From Pavlovales sp. CCMP2436 (taxonomy: Eukaryota > Haptophyta > Pavlovophyceae > Pavlovales), in NCBI GenBank assembly GCA_026770615.1, contig MU631423.1, positions 114,928-130,183 on the forward strand: a stretch of DNA of 15,256 nucleotides, written 5' to 3'. Shown in pieces: positions 1-8,600 of this stretch. The notes under the pieces are model-generated. The model did no database searches. It saw nothing but the letters and a program-made list of their open reading frames with translations, and was not told the origin of the DNA. Positions within the stretch are counted from its first letter, which is position 1, and each line of letters starts with the position of its first letter. A program made the position numbers and the translations under genes.

Positions 1-1231
1 GGACAGCATCGCGACGCTACGAGCGCGCACACTGCGGCGGCCGCAGGGAGCAGCATCGTCGTCGTAGCCTTGGTAGCCTTGAGCGGCGTCTCCGCATGCT
101 GCTCGCCACCGCGCGAAACAGCGCCCGTCACAGCACGTGATAGAAGCAATAACATGGTGGCAAAGAGCAACATCATGGTGGCGAGCCAGGCAGCGCCCCC
201 CTCGGGGGGCGCAGTAACACACAACGTTGACGCATTTGCAAACAAACTCTATCGCCCCAAAGGCCACACCGACACACACCACAACCAAATCGCAACGAGA
301 AAAGCATCGGCTCGCAAGAAATTCTTCCCAGCCAAGAAGGACTCCCCCAAACGCCCTCACGCACAAGATGACACGCCGCCTGCACCCGCCAACAAACGGA
401 CCAAGAAGATCGCCGGGCCCAAACAACATAAATGGACATTAATAGGCGCACGTGAGCTCGATAAACTATACTCCACCATAGGCCTTATTGACATGAACGT
501 CAAAGGCGACGGAAGCTGCCTCCTCTACGCCGCAATGGGAATTGACGGCCATAACACAAACCACCCCCAACAAGCCGCAAGAATTCGTCAGCTAGCCACA
601 TCGCACGCCAAATCGCTATCACCAAGAAAACAAGAATCCCTGAAGATCAGACAAAAGATCGAGTTCCCCACAGATCACATGGAAACAATCACCTCCCAGC
701 CGTGGTCGGTATCATACCAGGAAACGGACAATCACTGGATGAACAACAACTTGATTCATAGCATAGCCACCATCATCCTCCGCGTCGACATAGCCATCCC
801 TGCTGCCAGGACTAACGTCTGACATCGACCAAGTCAGTGAGTGAACAACACCTGTTGAACCATGCTGAGCCGCGATATACATATACATAGCAGTAGCCAC
901 GCACCACGCTGACGAAAAGAAAGTCCACTGAACTCTGGAACTTTACCGCGCAGGCCCACCCTGGACACCCATCAACGGCGCACCAACGATCACAGAAGCC
1001 CCAGTACCACTCACAGGAGGCTGCCCATGGACACAAGAAGCACCAAGAACCAGAAACACAAAAGGAGGGAAACCACGCAAACAGCCAGCACACGCCATAA
1101 CCACACTCATGCGCTCACCCAGAATGGCAGGCACAGAACAAATACCGATTCGAGTCGTACACAGCGACATCACTACTCACTTTCGAGGAACCCAAGCTCA
1201 GCACACAACCAACAGACCTAATGATGTATAG
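1..1231 (+). pseudogene. OTU-type cysteine protease, disrupted, 5' end outside window
   Basis: The frame is open from base 1, so the start lies upstream; the first in-window ATG is at 154. The N-terminal half is basic and Pro/Lys/Arg-rich, with patches such as NKRTKK. Then comes the OTU nucleophile box GDGSCLLYAAMG (Cys codon 517-519) and an OTU-like helix-strand ending LRVDIAI. The first frame stops at 820-822 inside repeat R. Skipping 795-891 returns the frame and leads to VATHHADEKK, an in-frame TGA at 929-931, and then IPIRVVHSDITTHFRG, whose His (1178-1180) fits the OTU catalytic His. The frame ends at TAG 1229-1231. OTU proteases cleave ubiquitin or polyproteins and occur in cellular deubiquitinases and in several retroelements, including the Dualen/RandI non-LTR group. 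The strand is A/C-rich, unlike the host genes nearby, which favours an element origin. The OTU call is fairly secure; the element class is not. Confidence 0.68.
795..884. mobile_element. Repeat R copy 1, inserted in the OTU frame, 7-bp target duplication
   Basis: The segment is flanked by the direct repeat ACATAGC (788-794 and 885-891). Its core 796-873 matches 5387-5464 at about 70 of 78 positions and matches 5764-5848 apart from a 7-base insertion. Removing 97 bases (repeat plus one duplication copy) rejoins the OTU codons in frame. No long terminal inverted repeats and no coding capacity are visible, so it looks like a short non-autonomous insertion. The exact ends are inferred from the duplication. 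Confidence 0.62.
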
Positions 1232-1538
1232 TTTGTTGTTGAGGAAAGGAAGTTTATTCAGTTAAGAGGAGGATTATTGAGTCACCCTGTCCGGCCGGCT
1301 AGAGACCCCTCGTTGAGAATCGTGGCCGGGGGAAGGAGAGAGCAGCCGCCCCCGTGAAAAGGGGCGGTTCGGCGAGCTGCGCACACAGCGCATGTCATTC
1401 TATTTTATTCATACAGTAATTTAAAGTGCGCGTCACTTTCTGCTGCAGTGCGAACGCTGCCGAGCCCGCTTCGCCGCCGTTCCACTGGCTGCAGTGCGAA
1501 CCCGCCGCCGAGCCCGCTTCGCCGCCGTTCCTCTGGAG
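1232..1538 (+). promoter_or_regulatory. Leader/promoter region of the phospholipase-like gene, with hairpin and tandem repeat
   Basis: No gene is seen here. A perfect 7-bp hairpin (CCGCCCC 1346-1352, GGGGCGG 1361-1367, loop CGTGAAAA) is followed by an AT-rich patch (1398-1424) that could hold core promoter elements. Two near-identical units, 1442-1487 (46 bp) and 1488-1535 (48 bp), each starting GCTGCAGTGCGAAC, end three bases before the ATG at 1539. The left part (1232-1330) may be trailing sequence of the OTU-bearing element. Confidence 0.4.
1442..1535. repeat. 46/48-bp tandem direct repeat abutting a start codon
   Basis: Unit 1 (1442-1487) and unit 2 (1488-1535) share GCTGCAGTGCGAAC at their start and GAGCCCGCTTCGCCGCCGTT near their end. 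They differ by a 2-base insertion and a few substitutions. The second copy can be read in frame with the downstream gene from a GTG at 1494, but the first ATG is 1539, so the repeat is most likely 5' UTR. Confidence 0.8.
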
Positions 1539-3613
1539 ATGAAGCCGGCGATGAAGCAGAAAGGGCTGGTCACCTTAACTTCTACCGAGAAGGTAGTGGT
1601 CACCTACTACCGCGACAGGTTCATTAGCGTGAGCTCTGTCGTGGGGTTTACCCTCTGGGGTTTGACGCTTGTCTCGTCTGGCTTCAACCTCTCCGGCCGC
1701 AACCAGTCGGCCGAGTACTACGAGTGGATTGACAACTCGGAGGTACCACGCCCGACGGCGTGGAGCCAGGGTGGCGACTCGTGGCGTGCGATGACGGCGG
1801 GGATGGGCCTCGGCCGCGCCTTTTACGACGCCGGCCTGCTCAATGACGATACGTTTGAGTTGGTATTGGGAACTCCCCTTCCCCCCCCCTTCCCCCCCCC
1901 ACTCCAGCAAAACTGAACCCTCTCCCCTTCCTCTCTTAGGTCTCGGGCAGCTCGGGCGGCGCGCTCTTCCTCGCACAGCTCGCGTACTCCCCGAGCTTCT
2001 ACGCCGGGGTGACTGGCAACACCAGCATGGACGCATGGACGGTAGACTGGCTCAAGGCGCAAATGCCCATCCTCGAGCTACCCAGCCAGTCGGAGATCGG
2101 CAGGTGGCTCGGCAACGGCCCCGAGGACAAGGCAATCGTTGCCCTCCTCGAAATCCTTAGCGGCGTGCGCAAGACGACCACCGCGGTCGAGCGCTGGCTC
2201 TGCCACGATCAGGACATCTGCCTCCAAGTGCTCGACGAGGTGACATCGGCCCTCAACATGGGCGGGCACTTCGAGGGTTCATGGGGCCTCTACGTGCAGG
2301 AGATGCTCAAGCTGCACGACGCCAGCCTGTCGACAGCACAGGCGACCAAGCAGGCTCGCACCGGCGGGCTGCTCGGGCCCGAGCTCCGCTTTCAGCTCGC
2401 GGCCATGTCTTCGTCCTCCGTCAAGGGCCCGGCGACGGAAGGCGTCGGGGCGGCCTCGTGGCGGCTGACCGCGGATGGGCACAAGTCCAAATATGACATG
2501 ATGCCGATGCAGTACGTCGTGCCCGGCAACCTCAGCCCCCCCCAGAGCGTCCCCCGCTTCGAGCAGTCTGAGATTGCCCGCGCCAGCGGCGTCAAGACCG
2601 CCACTACCGTGCCCAGCACCGGTGAGCAGATTGTGCGCGACACACCGCAGATGCTTGGCGGTGAGGCCGCGTCGGTTTGGCAGGTGGCGGCCATGAGCTC
2701 GGCGTACGCCGCGATCTTCGGCTCGCAGCAGATGGTGGAGAAGTTTGCCAGCGCTGAGTACGAGCACCTCATCCAAGACCATTGGCTGCAAGACCATTGG
2801 CTGGCAGCGTGGACCGGCTCGGACCCCTCGCGTGAGCTTGAGGGCAACCCCCTGCGCGAGCAGGTCGCAGCCCTCGCCACCTTCTACACCACCTCGTCCT
2901 ACCCCTCCGGGTGCAGCAACCTGTTCACGCTCGGCGTGTGCACCGACGTGACGTGGGGCAAGCTGATGCCGTGCGTCAACGCCGTGCTGGCCAAGTGCAC
3001 GCTTCCGGCGCTCACCACGTATCTTGCCGACCACGCCGTGTGCGCGCACGACGGCAGCAGCGTTGACCCCGAGTTTGACACGCGCACATGCGATTTCCCA
3101 GCTGTGCGCGTGGCCGAGGGCGGCATGGTGGACAGCAGCTCGTCCGCACAGACGCTCGGCGCGCTGCAGAAGAGCAACCCGGGCAAGACGCTGCGGATGG
3201 TGATCAGCACGTCCGAAGACTGCGAGGACCGCCTTACCTGCGTGCACGATGCGCTGAAGCAGCTCTTCTCGCACGAGGAGAAGAGCCTGCACATGCAGGC
3301 GAGCAGGCCGAGCCCGCAGGTCTTCGGCACGTCGTGGACCATCGTCAAGGACCACTTGCAGCCCATCCCCGGCACCCTGTACGGCATGTACACCAAGCTG
3401 CGCCTCACCACTGTTACCAATAAGCTGTACGGCGTCAGGGGCGGCACGCACGTCGAGGTGCTCCTGCTCTCATTTGACGCGCCGCTCTCGCTGCTCAAGA
3501 CCGCCTCGGTGAGCGCCAAGTCCATGCGTGCGATGGGCGTATACGCAAACGACGCCGCGTCCTCCCCGGTGTCCCTCCTCGTGGGCAAGTGGATGAACGC
3601 GACCCGCGTCTGA
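1539..3613 (+). CDS. cPLA2/patatin-like phospholipase, two exons (1539-1862, 1940-3613)
   Basis: Splicing at TTG|GTATTG and TCTCTTAG|GTC removes a 77-base pyrimidine-rich intron (1863-1939) and joins phase 0 to phase 0, giving about 665 residues. The splice creates the nucleophile elbow VSGSSGGALF, with Ser about 113. Upstream, QGGDSWRAM (about 77-85) fits the Gly-rich oxyanion loop. Acidic motif AEGGMVDSSS (about 500-509) sits where these enzymes carry the catalytic Asp of D-G-G; here it is Glu. A hydrophobic stretch at about 31-50 (SSVVGFTLWGLTLV) could be a signal anchor or a buried helix. The family hydrolyses acyl esters of phospholipids or lysophospholipids. ATG 1539 is the first in-frame ATG; 1551 is an alternative. 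The gene converges on the ARM-BTB gene, 292 bp away. The family call rests on motifs and order; substrate and activity are unknown because of the Glu. Confidence 0.72.
2774..2803 (+). repeat. Perfect 15-bp in-frame tandem duplication (QDHWL twice)
   Basis: CAAGACCATTGGCTG occurs at 2774-2788 and again directly at 2789-2803, adding five residues (QDHWLQDHWL) to the phospholipase-like protein without breaking the frame. Perfect identity suggests a recent slippage duplication. Confidence 0.9.
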
Positions 3614-3905
3614 GAGAGTGGGCGAGCGAGCAACTGGGTCCCCGCACGCGCGCCGATTAGATCAGGCACGTGGCTGGCCGCAGCCCTCGTTAAACATGTT
3701 AGTTGGCATTGGCATTTTTATTCTGCATTGACGACGTTTTTATAGATATTTACGCGCCTCCGTATCTGGAAGCAATGGAATACAAGGAATTAAGGAATTC
3801 AAGGAAGCAATGGAATGATACCGACTGAGTGCGCAGTTTCACTAATTATTCAAACGCATGTTGCGCCCGCCAGGTCGGCTTCCGACTTCACGGCATGTAT
3901 GCGGC
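3614..3905. other. Convergent intergenic spacer with a 14-bp direct repeat
   Basis: This holds the 3' ends of the phospholipase-like gene (+) and the ARM-BTB gene (-). The right part is AT-richer. GGAAGCAATGGAAT occurs at 3768-3781 and 3803-3816, with AAGGAATT repeats between. No gene, RNA or clear polyadenylation signal is recognised. Confidence 0.6.
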
Positions 3906-5388
3906 TCACGCCGCGCGCGGCCGTTTACGCGTCGCCCCTGGGCCGTCCGCCTCCGGCGTCAACTCTGCGAGGCGGCTGGCCAGCTCCGCGTTGACGCTGG
4001 CCTGCTTGAGCGCGATGTCCTCCAAGATGTCAGAGGCAGAATTCGAGTACTGCTTCCTGAACTCCTTCCACTCTGGCTGCTTGAGCACCGCGGCCACGAG
4101 CACCACCACCACCGCGTGCGCCGCATCGACAAGCCCCGGCACCTCGGCAGCGTACGGCTTGAGCCGCAGCAGCACGGCGAGGCAGTTGCCCGCGCAGAGC
4201 GAGTCGCGAAGCGCGCGCTTGCACCGCTCGAATACGCGCACAGCCGCGTCTGCGCCGCCGCCCTCGCCGCGGGGCGCGCCGCGCACCTTGGCCGCGAGGC
4301 AGAGCAGCTCGAGCCACACGTCGAGGGAGGCCGGGAGCACGGCGTGACCCAGCGCTTGCAGCTGGCCGAGCAGCGCGATGTGCGCAGCCGGCGAGAAGTC
4401 CGGGTCGGGCTCGACGTCGCTCGTGCCCTCTACCATGCCGCCGAGGAGCAGCCTCTCGTAGTAGGGCGACACGTGCGCGAGCAGCAGCCGGCTTTTGCCA
4501 ATCCGCTCGCCGCCAGGCAAGCGGAAGACCACGTCGCGCCCCTTTGCGGCCGGGCCAACGCGTGACGCGAGCGACTCGAAGCCCTCGGCGAACGGATCGC
4601 GCTCTGTTCGCAGGGCGGTGATCTCGTGCTGCATCTCCGTGACCAGCCGTACCAGTAGAGACGCTACGCTCGACTTACTGTCCTCGGGACCAGCGCGCAG
4701 CAGCTCCACGAGCGGCGGCAGCGCGCCCGCGGCCACGGCGAGCGCGCGGGTGGGCGCATCCTTGGCTAGCTCTCCAATCGCAGCCGCTGCGTTTGCCTTG
4801 CCCTTCTCGATGCTAGAGTGTAGCAGCTCCACGAGCAGCGGCAGCGCGCCTGCGCCTAATATGAGCGCGCGGGTGGGCACATCCTTGACCAGCTCTGCCA
4901 TCGCACCCGCTGCATTCCCCTTGCCATCCTCGGTGCCAGAACGCAGCACCTCCACGAGCGGCGTCAGCGCGCCCGCGGCGACGATGAGCGCGCGGGCGGC
5001 CACATCCTTGGACAGCTCTCCAATCGTATAAGCTGCGTTCGCCTTACCTTTCACGGTGCCAGTTCGCAACATCTCCACGAGCGGCGGCAGCGCGCCCGCG
5101 GCGACGAGGAGCGCGCAGGTGGGCGCGTCCTTGGTCAGCTCTGCAAGCACAGCCACTACGTTCGTCTTGCATCTCTCGGTGCCAGAGCGCAGCACCTCCA
5201 CGAGCGGTGGTAGCGCGCCCGCGGCGACGATAGGTGCGCGCGTGGCCGCGTCCTTGGCGAGTATAGCAATCGCATCCGCTGCGTTCGCCTTGACGTTATC
5301 GGTGCCAGCGCGCAGCACCTCAACGAGCATCGGCAGCAGCGCCCGCGGCGACGATGGGTGCGCAGAGGCTGGCACCTCTACCCACCAT
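3906..5388 (-). CDS. Armadillo-repeat protein with C-terminal BTB/POZ-like domain; 5' end disturbed
   Basis: The frame is continuous from 5330 (first in-frame ATG) to TGA 3906-3908, about 474 residues. It opens with about five and a half ARM units of 41 residues (pattern LVEVLRSGTE...KANAA...ELAKD...AAGALPP), repeated every 123 bp in the DNA. A short helical linker (LLVRLVTEMQHEI) leads to a BTB-like region: GRDVVFRLPGGERI, then LLLAHVSPYYERLLLGGMVEG in two blocks. The C-terminus ends TRKRPRAA, a possible nuclear localisation signal. Plant ARM-BTB proteins act as scaffolds or Cullin-3 adaptors in the nucleus; a similar role here is inference. Upstream of 5330 the ARM register continues as CAPIVAAGA from an ATG at 5388, but one extra base around 5335-5343 puts it out of frame. 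Either the gene starts at 5330, or it is frameshifted, or there is a sequence error. The 5' boundary abuts repeat R. Confidence 0.72.
4680..5345 (-). repeat. 123-bp tandem ARM-coding repeat array
   Basis: The sequence CTCCACGAGCGGCGGCAGCG and variants recurs on the plus strand at intervals of exactly 123 bp (units beginning near 4701, 4824, 4947, 5070, 5193 and 5316). Each unit encodes one 41-residue ARM repeat. High DNA similarity between units suggests recent expansion or gene conversion, and makes the array prone to length change. Confidence 0.85.
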
Positions 5389-5472
5389 CTCTGGTGCCAG
5401 GACCAATGTCGGACGTCGACCAAGTCAGTGAGTGAACACCACCTGTTGAACCATGCTAAGCCGCTAATAATA
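5373..5472. mobile_element. Repeat R copy 2, at the 5' end of the ARM-BTB gene
   Basis: Core 5387-5464 matches R copy 1 at about 70 of 78 positions. It also shares flanking CACCTCTACC-type sequence on the left and TAATAAT on the right with copy 3, so the complete unit may be about 100 bp. It lies directly upstream of the minus-strand ARM ORF; the out-of-frame ATG at 5386-5388 is exactly at its left edge. Confidence 0.65.
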
Positions 5473-5476
5473 TAAT

Positions 5477-6075
5477 TATTTCTGATAGGGATTCAAGCTG
5501 GCATTAGATCAGCGTGTCGCGTAGGAGCCTGCGTTGGAGCGCTAAGATTAGCTTGACTTGAACTTGACACACCGTCAGCCAAAAAACCCCTACCTTAAAA
5601 TATAGAGATATATTAATCAAAGAGAGATATATACGATATGCTATTTAATTTATTTAATGGTGTCATGAGTTTGATCACAGTCATATAGCGTTGAGTGTGT
5701 GGGAGGGGGGGAGGGGGCTGTGGCATCTGCTACGAGTTCGTCACCAACCTCACCTCTACCACCACCCCTGCTGCTAGGACTAATGTCTGACGTCGACCAA
5801 GTCTGTGAGTGAACACCACCTGTTCCTTGTTGAACCATGCTGAGCCGCTAATAATAAATTATAGTTAGTTTCACTATAATCTATACAGTATCGCTATTTT
5901 TATCGAGTCGTTCGACACACTTTATATGCAACCTAAGTCCTGACTATTTAAACTTAAAGTTCATAATAAGATGCAACTTGAATTACTTAACTTACATAGC
6001 AGATATCAACAAAAATTAACTCTTTACTTAGTTACTTTCACTCAGTCCTATTGGTTGATCGGTAGTAACTACTAG
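5477..6075. other. AT-rich intergenic spacer
   Basis: No gene is recognised. It contains an AT-rich stretch (about 5590-5660, many ATATAGAGATAT-type words), a G-run (about 5700-5717), repeat R copy 3, an 8-bp hairpin (ATTATAGT 5858-5865, ACTATAAT 5873-5880) and unstructured AT-rich DNA up to the MITE at 6076. It separates the divergent-side 5' end of the ARM-BTB gene from the 3' end of the nitrate transporter. Confidence 0.55.
5751..5856. mobile_element. Repeat R copy 3, intergenic
   Basis: Core 5764-5848 carries the same order of blocks as the other two copies: GACGTCGACCAAGTC, then GTGAGTGAACACCACCTG, then TTGAACCATGCTGAGCCGC. It has a 7-base insertion (TTCCTTG) after CCTG. All three copies are in the same orientation on this strand. 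No target duplication is obvious for this copy. Confidence 0.65.
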
Positions 6076-6240
6076 TACAGGGGATCGCGGGCAATAAGAA
6101 CAGCGGGTTTTTGAGGCTGAGTTTCTTAGCAAATTACATACAAACTATAGTTAAATTTTGGTTAAAATCACGTATGAAGGGCTAAAAAACGAGGCTCAGT
6201 TCGTAACACGACGGTTTCTTATTGCCCGCGATATCCTGTA
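6076..6240. mobile_element. 165-bp MITE with TA flanks and ~23-bp terminal inverted repeats
   Basis: The left end 6076-6100 and the reverse complement of the right end 6216-6240 read TACAGG, two variable bases, then ATCGCGGGCAATAAGAA, with 23 of 25 positions identical. TA at both outer edges fits the TA target duplication of Tc1/mariner-type elements, with inverted repeats starting CAGG. The interior is AT-rich, imperfectly self-complementary and non-coding. It lies 128 bp downstream of the nitrate transporter stop codon. Confidence 0.8.
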
Positions 6241-6367
6241 GTTATTTACTGTAATGCTCACGACACACGTGCTTTGGAAGTAATTATCATCATTCAGGCT
6301 GGCAACACTTGCCGGCGATAAAGGGGCGGGCAGATATGCCGACGCCGCTTGACCCGTGAGTGTGTGC

Positions 6368-8015
6368 CTACGCGACCGTCTTCTCCTCGGCGGGCACGTC
6401 TGGTTGGTCCTCCTCGCCCTTCTCGGTCGCGGGGAAGAACATGGAGCCGAGCGTGTTGTAATGCACAAAGGGCACGAGCAGGCACGTGGCGAGCACGGCG
6501 TAGCCATGGACGAGGAAGGGCGCGCGCGGGTCGGGGTCGCTGATGGAAATCTCACGGTAGATGACACCCCACAGCGCCGCGCCAATGTTGCCGCCCGCAC
6601 CGACGATGCCCGAGACGGGGCCGAGCGCCTTGAGGATCTTGCCCACGTACGGGACGACAGCGAAGGTGGCGCCCTCGGCCATCTGCACGGAGAAGGAGAA
6701 GGCGAGTAGCACAATGATCGCACCGGTGAAGTTGTCCGACGCCTGGCGCGAGAAGGTGATCAGCATCAGCCCCGAGCAGATCTGCGTGAAGAAGAGCACC
6801 CAGTGGCGCGCGCGGTGGCCGAACTTAGCGTTCGCGAAGTCAGAGATCACGCCGCCTAGGGAGCGGGCAAAGATGTTCATTAAGCCAAAGCCCGCGGCGG
6901 CCCATCCGGCGCTGGTGATGGAGAGGCCAAAGTAGCCGTAGAAGTAGGGTGCGAGCTGCTGGTTCATGGCCACCTCCGTGCCGAAGCAGCCGCCGTAGAT
7001 GAAGCAGAGCAGCCACACGCGCGGGTCCTTGCCCGCCGCCTTGATGAGCGTCAGGTAGCTCTGCTTCTTACGCTGGCCCGAGGCGTAGAGCTCCTTGAAA
7101 TTGCCCTCAGGCACGTCGTCCGAGAAGAGCATCAGCCCGACGCCGATCAGCACGAGGAAACCGGCGGGCACGAGGTTGGCGTAGCGCCAGCCCTGGCTGT
7201 AGCCGACCGAGGCGACGAGGCCGGAACCGACCTGCGACATGACGATCTGCGTGACGCCGCCACCCAGGTTGCCCCAGCCGCCGACAGTCGCGTTGGCCGA
7301 GCCTACGACGTTCTTCGAGAACATGACGCTGCTCCAGAACTGGCAGACGACGAACGATGAGCCAATGCCGCCGATGAAGAAGCGCGCCGCAATGTAGCCG
7401 GCCGCGTTGGTGACGAGGCCGATGCCTGCGACGGGGAGCGCGAACGCGATCACGATAAAGGCCATAGAGAAGCGCGGGCCGCTGTTCTCGACCCAGGTGC
7501 CCATGAAGAGCCGCATCACCACCGCGCCAATGACGTTAAGGATGTTGCCGTTCTGGAGCGTGGACTTGCACGCAGCGGCGCAAATGCACTGGCGCGGGTC
7601 GGTCAGCACATCCCAGCCGCCATTGGAACAGAGGCCGATCGAGACGCGCACGTAGGGGACCAGCGGGTTGATGGCGAACCACGCGAAGAAGGAGAAGAAG
7701 AAGGCGAGCCAGTTGAAGTGGAAGGCGCGCATGTGCGGCCGCGAGAAGTCGTAGAGGCGCAGCTGCAGAGACGTGGGCGGTGGAGCGGAGATTGGTGCGC
7801 GTGAGTCGGTGTTCGTTTGGGCGGGCGAGGGCGGGCGCGCGGTGGATGTCGCGGCGCGGGATGGGCGCGGCGGGCGCAATGCGTGGTGGTGTTGGTTTCG
7901 TGAGGCGTGCGCAGTGGTGATGGCGCGCGGTGGCGGCGGCGGCGGCGCGCACCACAGTGGCTTTGTTCTCCTTGTCGACGGGTAGCTTGAACTTGAGCTC
8001 GATAATGGTCGCCAT
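6368..8015 (-). CDS. NRT2: High-affinity nitrate/nitrite transporter (NNP family, MFS), two exons
   Basis: Exon 1 is 8015-7956 (MATIIELKFKLPVDKENKAT); exon 2 is 7762-6368. The 193-base intron (7763-7955) has GT...CTGCAG borders and joins phase 0 to phase 0, reading KAT-LRLYDFSRPHMRAF. The protein has 484 residues, normal for the family, with about 12 membrane segments. Both NNP nitrate signatures are present: GGWGNLGGG (181-189) and GIVGAGGNIGAALWG (405-419). Arg104 in the TM2 segment (VVMRLF) and Arg320 in the TM8 segment (NIFARSLGG) match the substrate-binding arginines. The MFS loop reads GTWVENSGPR, with Glu where Asp is usual. The TM1-TM2 loop is Cys-rich (C65, C79, C81, C85). It would import nitrate with protons at the plasma membrane. 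NNP transporters in algae are commonly nitrogen-regulated; no specific site is identified here. Confidence 0.95.
7763..7955 (-). other. Intron of the nitrate transporter gene
   Basis: It begins GTGGTGCGCG and ends CACGTCTCTGCAG on the minus strand. A 3-base downstream shift of the donor (second GTG) would add one Val and is also possible. The sequence is GC-rich and long-frame-open, which is why an unspliced reading frame runs through it. Confidence 0.85.
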
Positions 8016-8552
8016 CTTAGAGAGTGGTGCGAGCTGGTGACGCGCGTTGGTGTTGACGGTCTGACGCTTGGCCGTTCCACGGAGGTCCTCTGTCTGGGAC
8101 AGGCCATTTTAGAGCTATTTATAAGTCAAACATATGAAAGCTCTTTAGCTGAACTCGTCAGCCACATCAGGCGTGATGACGCAGGGCATGAAACTTTCTC
8201 ACTCGTCCCAGACGATGGAGAGTGGTGGGGTGGTTCGTTCCCCACTTCTCCCCTGGTTATGACACGGTGGGGGGTGTGTACGTGTGTAAATATCTAGAAA
8301 TACGTCTGTTCCCTGACAGGTCTCCACCGGACCCAAGTGTTGAAAAACACTCGGATCAAGGGACCTTTGCAGAGCACACGGATACCATCCCCGCCGCTAA
8401 GGCTGATCAGGCACACGAGAGTCGACGGCTCTCTGACTGACGTGCTGACTGGCCGCTGCTGCCTCTCGCTCGTCTCAAAATGCAGCTCGCCTGCGCACGT
8501 GCCGCACCTGTAGCACAAAATAAACAGACAAATAACCTCTGGTAGCCTGTAT
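8016..8552. other. Upstream region of the nitrate transporter, no gene seen
   Basis: This contains the 5' UTR and promoter of the transporter and then about 400 bp of mixed sequence. Two open frames of 86-87 codons, one on each strand, have no recognisable features. A 6-bp hairpin AGTGTT-GAAA-AACACT lies near 8336-8351. Confidence 0.5.
8115..8125 (-). promoter_or_regulatory. TATA-box candidate for the nitrate transporter
   Basis: On the minus strand the sequence is CTTATAAATAG, about 100 bases upstream of the ATG at 8015, a plausible distance for a TATA element with a short 5' UTR. It stands out from its GC-rich surroundings. Confidence 0.5.
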
Positions 8553-8600
8553 CCCACTGTGTGATTCTTTGTACATGAGGGGCAAGAATCACACGGTGGG
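8553..8600. repeat. Hairpin with 17-bp stem
   Basis: Left arm 8553-8569 (CCCACTGTGTGATTCTT) pairs with right arm 8584-8600 (AAGAATCACACGGTGGG) with one G-T wobble, around a 14-base loop. It lies just beyond the 3' end of the A/C-rich minus-strand ORFs and could be an element terminus, a small MITE or an RNA structure. Confidence 0.8.

Noticed and set aside
795..891. Repeat R as an introner-type spliced intron in the OTU gene (GTGAGTGA at 837)
   Set aside because: The frame already stops at 820-822, before that donor. The 97-base unit has no GT...AG borders in any shift allowed by the 7-bp duplication.
2279..3451. 390-codon minus-strand ORF
   Set aside because: It is the GC-rich antisense shadow of the phospholipase-like exon, rich in Arg/Ala/Gly/His, with no family features.
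4680..5345. CRISPR-like array (regular 123-bp spacing)
   Set aside because: The whole unit is conserved and in frame, encoding ARM repeats; there are no distinct repeat and spacer parts.
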